A program made the position numbers and the translations under genes. This document shows, piece by piece, positions 24,596 to 34,718 of a stretch of DNA of 64,000 nt. The stretch covers positions 64,949 to 128,948 of the forward strand of contig JAJYDN010000002.1 of the NCBI GenBank assembly GCA_021777535.1, given 5' to 3'. The DNA comes from Pseudomonadota bacterium (lineage in GTDB: Bacteria; Pseudomonadota; Gammaproteobacteria; Acidiferrobacterales; Acidiferrobacteraceae). Numbering within the stretch: position 1 is the stretch's first letter; each line of letters starts with the position of its first letter. The notes below the pieces were generated by a model. That model was not told the origin of the DNA. It did no database searches and was given only the letters and a program-made list of their open reading frames with translations.

Positions 24596-26497
24596 TCAGT
24601 GGCTTGCCGCCGGGGCCGGTGAAAGAGGGCCGACTATCCGCCGCATTTCATCGCCACTGATGACTTCACGGGCTTCGAGTTCGGCTGCCAGGCGTTCGAG
24701 TGCTGCGCGATTGGCTTCGAGGATGGCGCGGGCGCGCCGGTGTCCGTCCTCGACAAGGGAACGGACGGCGGTGTCGATTTCCTGTGCGGTCTGCTCGCTG
24801 TAGTTGGCCTCTTCCGTATATTCACCCCCAAGGTACAGGGACTGCTGGCGGCGCCCGTAGGCAAGCGGACCCAGGGTAGCGCTCATGCCGAGCCGCGTGA
24901 CCATGTCGCGGGCGATCTCCGTGGCCCGCTCGAGGTCGTTGGAAGCACCGCTCGAGATATTGCCGAAAACGAGTTCCTCTGCCGAGCGGCCACCGAGGAG
25001 GATGGCGATCTGGTCGCGCAGCTCGTCTTCGGTCGCGAGAAATTTTTCCGTGACCGGCAACTGCATCGTATAGCCCAACGCGGCCACGCCACGCGGGATG
25101 ATGGAGATCTTGTGGATCGGTTCTCCGGTTGGCACGCTGGCTGCTGTGAGCGCATGCCCGGATTCGTGGAAGGCGACGCGGCGCTTTTCGTCGGCGCTCA
25201 ATACGCGATGCTTTTTTTCCGGTCCGGCCATCACGCGGTCTATCGCCGCTTCGAAGTCGGCCATCGTCACGGCGTCGTGATTGTGACGGATCGCCAGTAT
25301 AGCGGCTTCGTTGGTGATATTGGCGAGGTCGGCCCCGACGAACCCCGGCGTTCTCTGCGCCACGACCGTCAGATCCACATCATCGGCCATGGTGATCTTG
25401 CGCGCATGCAGATTGAGGATTTTTATGCGCGCGCCGAGATCTGGCTTGTCGACGACGATCTGCCGGTCGAATCGTCCGGACCGCAGGAGTGCCTTATCCA
25501 GTACTTCGGGCCGGTTCGTTGCGGCCATCACCACCACGCCAGTCGACGGGTCGAAGCCATCCATTTCGGTGAGAAGCTGGTTCAGCGTCTGTTCGCGCTC
25601 GTCATGCCCGCCCATGAGGACGGGCCCGCCACGCGCACGGCCGATCGCATCGAGTTCGTCGACGAAAATGATGCAGGGCGCCTTTTCGCGCGCCTGATGG
25701 AACAGGTCGCGTACACGCGCAGCACCCACGCCGACGAACATCTCGATGAATTCGGATCCGCTGATGTTGAAGAACGGTACACCGGCCTCACCGGCCACGG
25801 CGCGCGCAAGCAGGGTCTTGCCGGTGCCGGGAGCGCCAAGCAGGAGTACGCCCTTTGGCATGTGGCCGCCAAAACGTTCGATACGCTTCGGGTTTTTCAG
25901 AAACTCGATGCTTTCCTTCAGCTCCTCCTTGGCTTCCTCGACTCCGGCGACGTCGTCGAAGGTGATTTTCGGCAGGGTGTCCGGGTGAATGTGGACGCGA
26001 TTGTCGCCGATGTTCAGGAAACTGCCGGCACCGCGCATACGGCGCGCGATCCAGCTCCATATGAGGAACATGATGGCGAACGGGAACACCCAGGTGAGCA
26101 CCAATGCGAGCCAGTGGGATTCGTGGCGGACCCGGTAAGGAATGTCGTGCGCCGCCATGAGGCTGGCGAGCTGGTTATTCTCCAGAGGTACCGTGGCGAA
26201 ATGGCGGAACTGCCCGCTGGGGGTCTTCAGTTTCAGGGTGCCGGTTATGAGCTGATCACCGACAACGGCGCTTTGAATCTCGTTTTTCTGGACGTATTGC
26301 AGAAACTGGCTGTACGGGATTTCTTCCTCCCGGACATTGGTGGCGCTTTGCCACATGAGAAAAAGGGCCGTGAAGAAGAGGATATAGAAAATCAGGTTTA
26401 TTTCTGGACGTTGCCAGAAGCTGGCGGGCTTGGCCGGCTTGTTCACTTCGATGTCGGGTTTCTTTTCCGGATCCAGACCAAATGATGCGCGGTTCAT
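24596..26497 (-). CDS. ftsH: ATP-dependent zinc metalloprotease FtsH
   Basis: A membrane-anchored AAA+ protease that extracts and degrades membrane and cytoplasmic proteins. Two N-terminal membrane helices ([17 protein letters not shown] and [19 protein letters not shown]) flank a periplasmic domain. Then come Walker A GAPGTGKT, Walker [12 protein letters not shown], the pore/second-region arginines, and the zinc site HESGH. At about 633 residues it is full length. Its neighbours are stress and carbon genes, not rlmE/folP as for the housekeeping ftsH of many gammaproteobacteria, so it may be an accessory copy; this cannot be checked without the genome. ATG 26497 begins MNRASF; the open frame continues 18 codons upstream. 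Confidence 0.92.
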   Translation of the reverse strand: MNRASFGLDPEKKPDIEVNKPAKPASFWQRPEINLIFYILFFTALFLMWQSATNVREEEIPYSQFLQYVQKNEIQSAVVGDQLITGTLKLKTPSGQFRHFATVPLENNQLASLMAAHDIPYRVRHESHWLALVLTWVFPFAIMFLIWSWIARRMRGAGSFLNIGDNRVHIHPDTLPKITFDDVAGVEEAKEELKESIEFLKNPKRIERFGGHMPKGVLLLGAPGTGKTLLARAVAGEAGVPFFNISGSEFIEMFVGVGAARVRDLFHQAREKAPCIIFVDELDAIGRARGGPVLMGGHDEREQTLNQLLTEMDGFDPSTGVVVMAATNRPEVLDKALLRSGRFDRQIVVDKPDLGARIKILNLHARKITMADDVDLTVVAQRTPGFVGADLANITNEAAILAIRHNHDAVTMADFEAAIDRVMAGPEKKHRVLSADEKRRVAFHESGHALTAASVPTGEPIHKISIIPRGVAALGYTMQLPVTEKFLATEDELRDQIAILLGGRSAEELVFGNISSGASNDLERATEIARDMVTRLGMSATLGPLAYGRRQQSLYLGGEYTEEANYSEQTAQEIDTAVRSLVEDGHRRARAILEANRAALERLAAELEAREVISGDEMRRIVGPLSPAPAASH

Positions 26498-26728
26498 ATG
26501 CGTTCCCAAGGCCCCGTTGCGGCCTGGGGGGCCGGTTCTGGTACGGGGCACGGTGATCGTGATCCAATGGATACACTACCAGCCCCAGGCAGCCTGTCAA
26601 TCGTCCGCACCCCGTGCGAGGATGCGCGGAGCGATACCTGTGGAATCGTGATGCTTCTTTAACATAGAGTCTAGCGCAGGAGACGGCCGGTTGCGGGCTG
26701 TGCGCGTCCAAAAAAAAGGGGGTATGCG

Positions 26729-28258
26729 ATGGAGCCGGTTGTTCTTGTCGTATTGGACGGTTTCGGCGTCAATCCAAGCCGCCTGCATAACGGCTGGGCC
26801 CAGGCACGGACCCCTCATCTCGATGGGTACTTCGCGTCGTGGTCGCACGGCGTTCTGCAGGCATCGGGGGCTGCGGTCGGTCTGCCGGACTGTCAGTTTG
26901 GGAATTCCGAGGTCGGCCACATGACGCTCGGCGCCGGTCGTATTCTCGAGCAGGATCTTATGCGCATCGGGCAGGCGATCGAAAGCGGCGCCCTTGACGC
27001 ATCGCCGGCGTGGCGGGACCTCGTAAACGGGGTCGGCCGGCTGCATCTTGTTGGTCTCGTGTCGGATGGTGGAGTGCATGCGCATATCGATCATCTCCTG
27101 GGCCTCCTGCGCATTCTGCAAAAAGACGGCATCGAGACCGTCGTTCACATGATTACGGATGGCCGCGATACGCCACCGCGTTCCGCGGGCCGGTATCTTG
27201 CCCGCGTGGAGGAGGTGCTCAAGGGCGGCAGGGGCCATGTCGCCAGTATCAGCGGGCGCTATTACGCCATGGACAGGGCCCAGCACTGGGACCGCACCAT
27301 GCGCGCATGGCGGGCGATCGTGCGCGGCGAGGGGCGGCGCGCGGCCACCGCGCAAGAGGCGCTCGCGGAGGCGTACAGGCGCGGTGAGACGGATGAATTC
27401 ATTGTGCCGACGGTGATCGGGGACACGGCCTTGGCGCGCGTCGCTCCCACCGAGAAGGTCCTGGATTTCAATTTCCGCAGTGACCGGGCGCGCCAGTTGG
27501 TCGCGGCCATCGGCCTGCCGGATTTTCCGGAGCCGGATCGCGGTGCAGAGGGGCCGCGCCCGGTGGCCTGTATGACGCAGTATGATGCCGCATTTCCGTT
27601 TCCCGTCCTTTTCCCGCCGGAGCCTCTGCGCAAGGTGCTCGCCGAGGTCTTGAGCGAGAGGGGTTTGCGGCAGTTTCATTGCGCGGAGACGGAGAAATAT
27701 CCGCACGTGACGTATTTCTTCAACGGCGGCCGCGAAGCGCCGTTCCCGCTGGAGGAGCGCGCCATCGTTCCCTCGCCCAGGGTCGCCACCTACGACCTGG
27801 CGCCGCAGATGAGCGCGGCACCGGTCGCCGATCGTGTCGTGGCGGCGATCGAGAGCGAAAGATTTGCCTTCATGCTGGTGAATTTCGCCAATGCCGACAT
27901 GGTCGGCCATACTGCGGTGCGCCACGCCATCATCGAGGCAGTGGAAACGCTCGATGCGCAGGTGCACCGGATAATGGACGCGGCGCTTGCCCACAAATGC
28001 CGCGTCTTGCTGACGGCAGACCATGGCAATTGTGACGAGATGGTTGATCCGCTCACCGGCGAGCCGCATACGCGGCATACGGCCTATCCCGTGCCGCTCC
28101 TGTTGGTGGGCTATCGGAGCGAGGTCTGTGCGTCGGGCGGCGGGCTTGCCGATGTGGCGCCCACGATCCTTGATCTCATGGGCATCCCGCAGCCGCCGGA
28201 GATGTCGGGCCGCAGCCTCCTTGTAGGGTCCAAGGCCTCCGTCAGGACCGGGCCATGA
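26729..28258 (+). CDS. gpmI: 2,3-bisphosphoglycerate-independent phosphoglycerate mutase
   Basis: A 509-residue Mn2+-dependent enzyme converting 3-phosphoglycerate to 2-phosphoglycerate. Hallmarks: VLVVLDGFG (metal Asp), the phosphoserine site FGNSEVGHM, HMITDGRDTPP, DFNFRSDRARQ, NFANADMVGHT and TADHGNCDEM. The length and motif order match the family. It is transcribed divergently from ftsH across 231 bases and converges on pdhB, whose coding end overlaps it by 17 bases. It fits with PEP synthase, PDH components and the class I aldolase as part of glycolysis or gluconeogenesis. Confidence 0.95.
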   Translation: MEPVVLVVLDGFGVNPSRLHNGWAQARTPHLDGYFASWSHGVLQASGAAVGLPDCQFGNSEVGHMTLGAGRILEQDLMRIGQAIESGALDASPAWRDLVNGVGRLHLVGLVSDGGVHAHIDHLLGLLRILQKDGIETVVHMITDGRDTPPRSAGRYLARVEEVLKGGRGHVASISGRYYAMDRAQHWDRTMRAWRAIVRGEGRRAATAQEALAEAYRRGETDEFIVPTVIGDTALARVAPTEKVLDFNFRSDRARQLVAAIGLPDFPEPDRGAEGPRPVACMTQYDAAFPFPVLFPPEPLRKVLAEVLSERGLRQFHCAETEKYPHVTYFFNGGREAPFPLEERAIVPSPRVATYDLAPQMSAAPVADRVVAAIESERFAFMLVNFANADMVGHTAVRHAIIEAVETLDAQVHRIMDAALAHKCRVLLTADHGNCDEMVDPLTGEPHTRHTAYPVPLLLVGYRSEVCASGGGLADVAPTILDLMGIPQPPEMSGRSLLVGSKASVRTGP

Positions 28259-29225
28259 GGTGGCGTACTGCGTCCGCGACACCCTCCTCGGTGGGGATGC
28301 TCGCCGCCTCGAGGGCGCCATTGAACGGAACGGGGATATCCAGGCCGGCCACGCGCGCGATCGGCGCGTCGAGACTGAAAAAGCAGCGCTCGTGGAGGGT
28401 AGCCACGATCTCGGCCCCGGCGCCGGCAAAGCGCGAGGATTCGTCGACGATGAGACCGTGATGGGTCTTCTCGACGGACGCCTGGCAGATGGCCCAATCG
28501 ATGGGGAGCAGGCTGCGCAAATCGATGATCTCCGCGTCGATGTGATCGGCCTTCAGGAGCTCGGCCGCGGCAAGCGCCACTTCGGTCATGCGTGACCACG
28601 CGATGATCGTGACATCCGTGCCCTGGCGCCGGACGGCGGCCTGGTGGGGTGGCGGTGGTGCGGCCTCCTCGTCCAGGGGGCCTTTGGAGAAGTAGAGCCG
28701 TTCGTGCTCGAGGATGATGACCGGATCATCGCTGCGGACGGCCTGGCGCACCTGCCAATAGGCGTCCTGTGGGGTCGACGGGACGACGATCCGCAGACCG
28801 GGGACATTCATGAACATTTGTTCGAGGCGCTGCGAGTGCTGGGCCCCAAGCTGGCGGGCGACGCCGCCTGGCATGCGGATCGTGAGCGGCAGGGCGAACT
28901 GTCCACCCGACATGAATGGGACTTTCGCCGCTATGTTGACGATGGCATCCATGGCAAGCAACGCGAAATTCACGGTCATGATCTCGACGATGGGGCGCAG
29001 GCCCGCAAGGGCTGCGCCCACGCCAAGCCCAACGAAGCTGTTCTCGGAGATCGGCGTGTCGCGGACGCGCCATTCCCCGTACTTGGCCATCAATCCTTCC
29101 GTGACCCGGTAGGTGCCGCCGAAGAGACCGACGTCTTCCCCGAGCGTGATGATGTCATCATCGAGAGCCATCTCGGCATCAAGGGCGCGGTTAAGCGCCT
29201 GCCAGTAGAAGACCGGCCCGTTCAT
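28242..29225 (-). CDS. pdhB: pyruvate dehydrogenase E1 component, beta subunit
   Basis: A 327-residue transketolase-like subunit: ITLGEDVGLFGGTYRVTEGL, DTPISENSFVGLGVGAALAGLRPI, MPGGVARQLGAQHSQ and the C-terminal LRSLLPID. With the alpha subunit it forms the thiamine-dependent decarboxylase. ATG 29225 overlaps the TGA of pdhA (ATGA), so the subunits are coupled; a longer open frame upstream is Arg-rich shadow. Its 3' end overlaps the convergent gpmI by 17 bases. Branched-chain or acetoin substrate use cannot be excluded from sequence. Confidence 0.92.
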   Translation of the reverse strand: MNGPVFYWQALNRALDAEMALDDDIITLGEDVGLFGGTYRVTEGLMAKYGEWRVRDTPISENSFVGLGVGAALAGLRPIVEIMTVNFALLAMDAIVNIAAKVPFMSGGQFALPLTIRMPGGVARQLGAQHSQRLEQMFMNVPGLRIVVPSTPQDAYWQVRQAVRSDDPVIILEHERLYFSKGPLDEEAAPPPPHQAAVRRQGTDVTIIAWSRMTEVALAAAELLKADHIDAEIIDLRSLLPIDWAICQASVEKTHHGLIVDESSRFAGAGAEIVATLHERCFFSLDAPIARVAGLDIPVPFNGALEAASIPTEEGVADAVRHLMARS

Positions 29226-30280
29226 GGCGCAGAGGGGCCGTCTGGCATGCGGTTGCGGCGGAACGCATGCCAGGCGTCTTCCATGGTGGGGGCGGGACTC
29301 GCCTCGGCGAAACGGACGGCGTCGTCGACGACGGCCGCGGCTTCGGCGCGCAGGCTCTCGATGTCGGGCGCGGTGAGCGATTCCCATGCGGGCCCCCGAA
29401 AAGGCGACGGGGGGCTGCCCTGTGCACGGATCGGCGCCTGTTTCCCGGGGGTCGGGTCGGCAGTTTCGGCGGCGCGAATGACGCTGTCGACGGGATCGTC
29501 GTGCAAATAGGCCTGCAGCTCGGCGGCTGGCCGGTAGGCGCCGGGGTCCGCCATAGAGTGGCCGCGGAACCGGTAGGTCTCGAATTCCAGAAAGCGCGGA
29601 CCGCCTTCGTTGCGGATGGCGTCGAGCGCGCGGCGCGCCGCTTCATACACGGCAAGGACATCCATGCCATCGATCTTTTCGGCCGGGATGGCGTAGCCGC
29701 AGGCGCGCTTGTGGATGTCGGCCACGGCCGAATGGCGGTGTATTTCGGTGCCGATCTGGTAGTGGTTGTTCTCGCACACGAACAGGATCGGTATGCGCCA
29801 CAAGGCCGCCATGTTCAGCGATTCATGGAACGTTCCCTGATTGACGGCACCATCGCCGAAGAAACAGATGACGGCTTCCGGAAGGCCCCTGTACGCGATG
29901 GCATAGCCGACGCCGAGGGCGATCGGGAAGGTCTCGCCCACGATGGCGTACCCGCCCATGAAGCGGCGTGTGCCGTCGAAGATGTGCATCGATCCGCCCA
30001 TGCCGCCGCTCACCCCGTCTTTCTTGCCAAAGAGCTCTGCCATGATCTGGCGGGCACTGATGCCGCGTGCCAGGGCATGAACGTGCTCCCGGTAGGTGCT
30101 GACCACGTAGTCGGCGGGTTCTGCCGCATGCAGCACGCCGACGGCGACCGCTTCCTCTCCCGGGTAGAGATGCAAAAAGCCGCTGATGCGGCCGTTGGCG
30201 TATTCCTGGGCCGCCCGCTCCTCGAAGGTCCGGGCAAGCAGCATGTCATAGACGAGACTGCGCAAGAGGTCCCGGTTCAT
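29222..30280 (-). CDS. pdhA: pyruvate dehydrogenase E1 component, alpha subunit
   Basis: A 352-residue E1 alpha subunit with the thiamine diphosphate motif GDGAVNQGTFHESLN...NN, RISGFLHLYPGEEAVAVGV, GSMHIFDGTRRFMGG and FLEFETYRFRGHSMADPG with the regulatory-loop serine. It decarboxylates pyruvate (or a related 2-oxo acid) and passes the acyl group to a lipoyl E2. The E1 subunits are of the heterotetrameric type. No E2 gene lies beside them; the lpd gene is further upstream beyond ppsA. Confidence 0.92.
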   Translation of the reverse strand: MNRDLLRSLVYDMLLARTFEERAAQEYANGRISGFLHLYPGEEAVAVGVLHAAEPADYVVSTYREHVHALARGISARQIMAELFGKKDGVSGGMGGSMHIFDGTRRFMGGYAIVGETFPIALGVGYAIAYRGLPEAVICFFGDGAVNQGTFHESLNMAALWRIPILFVCENNHYQIGTEIHRHSAVADIHKRACGYAIPAEKIDGMDVLAVYEAARRALDAIRNEGGPRFLEFETYRFRGHSMADPGAYRPAAELQAYLHDDPVDSVIRAAETADPTPGKQAPIRAQGSPPSPFRGPAWESLTAPDIESLRAEAAAVVDDAVRFAEASPAPTMEDAWHAFRRNRMPDGPSAP

Positions 30281-30535
30281 GAGCAGACCCGCGCACTGAT
30301 CCCGTAGAGCGTGACGAGGCGCGCCAAGGCCTTTTGCGGTCTCCCCTTTGATGAACCGGGCAGGGAATGGCTTGCCGCCGCCGCGCCGGTCATCCTTCCC
30401 GCAGGCTGGATGGCCGGGTGGATCCTGTTTCTCGTGTAACCCATATGCCGCCCCCTTGTTTGCCGCCCGGTCCGCGATCCGCGGGATGGCGCCTCATCGT
30501 GCACCATCGGCCGGAAAGGGCCCGGTGCGGACTTT

Positions 30536-32968
30536 TCAGCGCATCCCGGCCCGTGGCGCACGCCCGAGGCGTTTCTCGATCTCGAGTACATGCAGCGTCG
30601 TGGCCACGACGGCATCGGGATTCAGGCTTATGGAGTCGATGCCGAGCTCCACAAGGAATTCTGCCATTTCAGGATAGTCCGATGGGGCCTGGCCGCACAG
30701 CCCCGAGTGGCGCCCCGTGCGCTTGCAACCCTCGACGGCCATGCGGATCATGGCCTTCACGCCGGCGTCGCGCTCGTCATAGTCGAAGGCTACCGTCTGC
30801 GCATCCCGGTCCACGCCGAGTATGAGCTGGGTGAGATCGTTCGAGCCGATGGAAAAACCGTCGAAGTAGCGGGCGAAATCATCCAGCAGCAGGACATTAT
30901 TGGGTATTTCACACATCATGTAGATTTCCAGCCCGTCCGTGCCGCGCCGAAGGCCGAGTTCGGCCATGCGGGAGATCACGCGCTCGGCTTCGTCGACCCG
31001 GCGGCAGAACGGGATCATGAGTTTGATGTTGGAAAGCCCCATGTCGTTGCGCGCCCGCCGCATGGCAGCGCACTCGAGGGCGAATCCATCGGCATAGTCC
31101 GGGTGCGTATAGCGGGACGCCCCGCGAAAGCCGAGCATGGGGTTGTCTTCGTGGGCCTCGAACCAGCGTCCGCCGATGAGGTTCGCATATTCGTTGGTCT
31201 TGAAGTCCGACATGCGCACGATGACGGGATCCGGATAGAATGCCGCCGCAATGGTGCCTACGCCTTCCGAGAGCCGCTCGATCAGAAAATCACCCGGGTG
31301 CGCATAGCCGCGGGTCCGCTGCATGATCGCATCCCTTTCGGCAGCATCCTGCACCTTGTCGGGGTGGGCGAGAGCCATCGGGTGGATGCCGATCGCCTGG
31401 CCGATGATGAATTCCATGCGCGCAAGGCCGACGCCGTCGTTGGGCAAGAAGCGGGTCTTGAAGGCGAGATCGGGGTTGCCGAGATTTATCATGATCGCGG
31501 TGGCCGGCCGCGGGATCGCGGCGAGATCGTGGTGCGCGACGGTAAAGGGGATGGCGCCGCGGTAGACCTTGCCCGTGTTGCCCTCGGCGCAGGACATGGT
31601 GATCGTCTCGCCGTTGGTGACAATGCGTGTGGCGTTGTCGGTTCCGACAATGGCGGGTATGCCCAGCTCGCGGGCGATGATGGCCGCGTGGCAGGTCCGC
31701 CCGCCACGGTTGGTGATGATGCCCGCCGCTTGTTTCATGATCGGCTCCCAGTCCGGCGTGGTGGTGTCGGCTATGAGAATCTCGCCTGCCTGGAAGCTCG
31801 CTATTTCCGTTGCGTGGGGGATGATATGCGCGCGGCCCGTGGCGATGCGGCTGCCCACGGCGCGCCCCTGGGTCACAAGCGGACCCTTACCCTGCAGCTG
31901 GTATTCCTCGAGGACGCGGCCGGTTTTGCGGGAAGCGACGGTTTCCGGACGCGCCTGCACGAGATAGATATGGCCATCCAGGCCATCTTTTGCCCATTCC
32001 ATGTCCATCGGTTTGGGATGGCCCGCCTGTTCGCTGTAATGGCGCTCGATCTTGATTGCGTAATCGGCAAGCGTAAGGACGTCTTCGTCCGTGATGGAAA
32101 ATTGCTCCTGAGCCTCGCGCGGAACGGGTACATTGCGCGTGGTCGCACGGATATCGCCGTCTGTGTAGACCATCTTGATCTTCTTGGAACCCAATACCCT
32201 GCGGAGAACACGGTGGTGACCGGCGAGGAAGGTGGGCTTGAAAACCGTGAATTCGTCCGGGTCGACGGCGCCCTGGACGATGTTTTCGCCCAATCCGTAG
32301 GCCGCGGTGATGAATACGACGTCGCGGAACCCGGATTCCGTATCGAGCGAAAACATGACGCCGGAGGCGGCCTGGTCGGAGCGGACCATCTTCATGACGC
32401 CGATCGAAAGGGCCACCTTGAAGTGATCGAATCCCTGATCGGTACGGTAGTGAATGGCCCGGTCTATGAAGAGGCTGGCAAAGCACCGGCGGCAGGAATC
32501 GAGCAGCATCTCGTCGCCGCGCACATTGAGATAGGTATCCTGTTGCCCGGCGAAACTCGCATTGGGGAGGTCCTCTGCAGTCGCCGACGAGCGAACGGCG
32601 ACGGACATGTCGTCGCCGTATTGGGCCTGCAGCTGCCGGTAGGCCTGCAGGATCTCGTCTCGCATGCCCGACGGTATGGGGGCGCTGTAGACGATGCTGC
32701 GCGCGGCCTGTGCGCGCTGGGCGAGGTCGCGGAGGTTGCCCGGGTCGAGCCCGTCGAGCGCGCGGTGCAATTCTTCCCAGGCGCCGGCCTCGGTCAGGCG
32801 ATCGCGGTAGGCGTCGGCCGTGATGGCAAACCCGTTGGGAACACGAACGCCGGCCGGCGTCAGATAGCGGTACATCTCGCCCAAGGACGCATTCTTGCCG
32901 CCCACGAGGGGCACATCGTCGATGCCGATGTCAGAGAAAAAACGGACGTAGCGGGCCTTTACGATCAT
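30536..32968 (-). CDS. ppsA: phosphoenolpyruvate synthase
   Basis: An 810-residue enzyme making PEP, AMP and phosphate from pyruvate and ATP. N-terminal ATP-grasp part: GGKNASLGEMYRYL and AVRSSATAEDLPNASFAGQQDTYLN. Phosphohistidine swivel domain: GGRTCHAAIIARELGIPAIVG. C-terminal TIM barrel: PMLGFRGASRY, FSIGSNDLTQLILGVDRD and GLCGQAPSDYPE. AGGAG precedes the ATG by 7 bases. Sharing a strand with pdhA, pdhB and lpd, it marks a pyruvate branch point: PDH drains pyruvate to acetyl-CoA while PpsA returns it to gluconeogenesis, useful in an autotroph. Confidence 0.95.
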   Translation of the reverse strand: MIVKARYVRFFSDIGIDDVPLVGGKNASLGEMYRYLTPAGVRVPNGFAITADAYRDRLTEAGAWEELHRALDGLDPGNLRDLAQRAQAARSIVYSAPIPSGMRDEILQAYRQLQAQYGDDMSVAVRSSATAEDLPNASFAGQQDTYLNVRGDEMLLDSCRRCFASLFIDRAIHYRTDQGFDHFKVALSIGVMKMVRSDQAASGVMFSLDTESGFRDVVFITAAYGLGENIVQGAVDPDEFTVFKPTFLAGHHRVLRRVLGSKKIKMVYTDGDIRATTRNVPVPREAQEQFSITDEDVLTLADYAIKIERHYSEQAGHPKPMDMEWAKDGLDGHIYLVQARPETVASRKTGRVLEEYQLQGKGPLVTQGRAVGSRIATGRAHIIPHATEIASFQAGEILIADTTTPDWEPIMKQAAGIITNRGGRTCHAAIIARELGIPAIVGTDNATRIVTNGETITMSCAEGNTGKVYRGAIPFTVAHHDLAAIPRPATAIMINLGNPDLAFKTRFLPNDGVGLARMEFIIGQAIGIHPMALAHPDKVQDAAERDAIMQRTRGYAHPGDFLIERLSEGVGTIAAAFYPDPVIVRMSDFKTNEYANLIGGRWFEAHEDNPMLGFRGASRYTHPDYADGFALECAAMRRARNDMGLSNIKLMIPFCRRVDEAERVISRMAELGLRRGTDGLEIYMMCEIPNNVLLLDDFARYFDGFSIGSNDLTQLILGVDRDAQTVAFDYDERDAGVKAMIRMAVEGCKRTGRHSGLCGQAPSDYPEMAEFLVELGIDSISLNPDAVVATTLHVLEIEKRLGRAPRAGMR

Positions 32969-33030
32969 AAAAGCTCCTCATTTGAGGCGCGGCTCATCCT
33001 CAAACCGCGCACATGGCACCGGTGCGTCGC

Positions 33031-34413
33031 CTATACGATGGCCCGTGCCGCCTGTGTAATGCCCTCGGCAGCCATCGGATGCTGGTTGGGGAACCGTGCC
33101 AGGTCGTAAGCCGACAGGCCGGCGGCGACCGCAAGACCGATCTCCCCGACGAGCTGGTCGGCATCAATGCCCACGATCCATCCGCCGCGTAGCCGCAGGT
33201 TGCCAGGTTCGAAAAAGAGATGTATGCCGCCACCTGTACTCCCGGCAATTTGGGCGCGGGCGTCACCATGGAAATCGTAGACGGATTCGATCAGTTCCAT
33301 GTCGGACCGGGTTGCCGCAAGACTGCGCGTAACGCCCACCTGGGCCGCGCCCGGTATCGTAAAAAGGGCGCTTGGCACCGCCGCATAATCCATATAGTCG
33401 CATGGTGTATCGCCGGAGAGTATGTTGTGGGCGGCTATGAGGGATTCGCGCTGCGCGACATGAAAGAGCGGCAGACGGCCATTGACGTCGCCGCAGGCAT
33501 AGACATGCGGCAGCTTGGTGCGCATGGCACTGTCGACGCTGATGCCGTGCCGGTCATATGCGAGGCCGAGTTGGGCGAATCCTTCCGGGATTACGGGCGC
33601 CCGGCCGATGGCCATGATCGCTACCGCCGCCTCCACATGGGCGGCAGCGCCCTCGCGCGTGTAATGTACCCGCATGCCCCCGTCCGCGCTGCGCTCTATC
33701 GCGCTCACGTCGGCATTGGTGACGATCTGGATCCGGGGGTCAAGGAGCCCTGTGAGCGTCGCCACCATGTCCGTGTCCATGCCAGGCAGCAGCGCCGCCG
33801 CCCGCTGCAGTATGGTCACCTGGCTGCCGAGTGCCGCGAAAAAGGATGCCGTTTCCACGCCAATGGCACCACCACCGATGACAATCATCGAGGCGGGGCG
33901 CTCTTTGAGGGTTGGATCGCGGCGGAACAAGTCACGGCTGGTGAGGCACAGTGCGGCGCCCGGCAGGGACGGAATCAGCACATCCGCGCCGCTTGCCACA
34001 ATGAGATAGCGGGTCTTTATGGTCGCGGTGCCGGAGTCATCATCGACGGTAACCGTATGCGCATCCCGGATGCGCGCAAGACCCTTGCGCATCGTGACGA
34101 GGGGACTTTGCGCAAGCTCCCTTGCATGTTGCGCATAGCGCGCGTCCTGAACAGCATCCTTGTGGGCGATTATGCGCGTGTAATCAATGCGTTCGGAAGG
34201 ATCTCCGGCGAGGCGCGCATGCGTGCCGGCAAGGGCGGCCATTTCACGGATCGCCTTGGAAGGCACGCAACCTTCGGCCAGGCAGTTTCCGCCGAGTGTT
34301 CCCTTGGGGTCGATCATCAGTACGCGCATGCCGGCGCGCGCGAGCCGCAAAGCCCCTGGATAGCCGCCACCACCGGCGCCGATCGTGACGACATCGAATT
34401 CCGTGTCAGGCAC
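33031..34413 (-). CDS. dihydrolipoamide dehydrogenase-like flavoprotein
   Basis: An FAD/NAD-binding disulfide oxidoreductase. FAD site VTIGAGGGGYPGALRLA, redox-active pair GGNCLAEGCVPSK, NAD site MIVIGGGAIGVETASF, and second FAD part VYACGDVNGRLPL. The C-terminal active-site segment reads NQHPMAAEGI where true E3 proteins have HAHPTLSE; the HP dipeptide and Glu are kept. It would serve as E3 for the PDH complex, but a related reductase role is possible. I chose the GTG at 34413, 7 bases after GGGAGG; an ATG at 34443 has no ribosome site. Confidence 0.85.
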   Translation of the reverse strand: MPDTEFDVVTIGAGGGGYPGALRLARAGMRVLMIDPKGTLGGNCLAEGCVPSKAIREMAALAGTHARLAGDPSERIDYTRIIAHKDAVQDARYAQHARELAQSPLVTMRKGLARIRDAHTVTVDDDSGTATIKTRYLIVASGADVLIPSLPGAALCLTSRDLFRRDPTLKERPASMIVIGGGAIGVETASFFAALGSQVTILQRAAALLPGMDTDMVATLTGLLDPRIQIVTNADVSAIERSADGGMRVHYTREGAAAHVEAAVAIMAIGRAPVIPEGFAQLGLAYDRHGISVDSAMRTKLPHVYACGDVNGRLPLFHVAQRESLIAAHNILSGDTPCDYMDYAAVPSALFTIPGAAQVGVTRSLAATRSDMELIESVYDFHGDARAQIAGSTGGGIHLFFEPGNLRLRGGWIVGIDADQLVGEIGLAVAAGLSAYDLARFPNQHPMAAEGITQAARAIV

Positions 34414-34718
34414 CACAGGACCTCCCGAGAGCCAACGATCCATCAGCCAGTCTTTGTGTGCGGTGGTGAATCCCCGAGAGGGGCGGGCTTACCAAGCCTC
34501 GCCCTCTTTTATAAGATTAGAAAAATATAAGTTCTATGACAACCATCAAACATGGTGCCGTGCGTGGGCCGCGGGCGAATCTGACGGCCTGCCGCGCAGG
34601 ACCAAATGGGTCTGTACGTAACCTTGTGCGGCGATCGAAACAAATTGAAACATGGTCTGGGCGCGAAGGGGATCGTCCGGCCGTTTCCTTTGCGCCGCCA
34701 AATGGGTAGGCTTAAGGC

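Noticed and set aside
18331-26497. Interpretation as the known transmissible locus of stress tolerance
   Set aside because: The usual cargo (ClpK, small heat-shock proteins, YfdX, HdeD) is absent; only an FtsH is shared.
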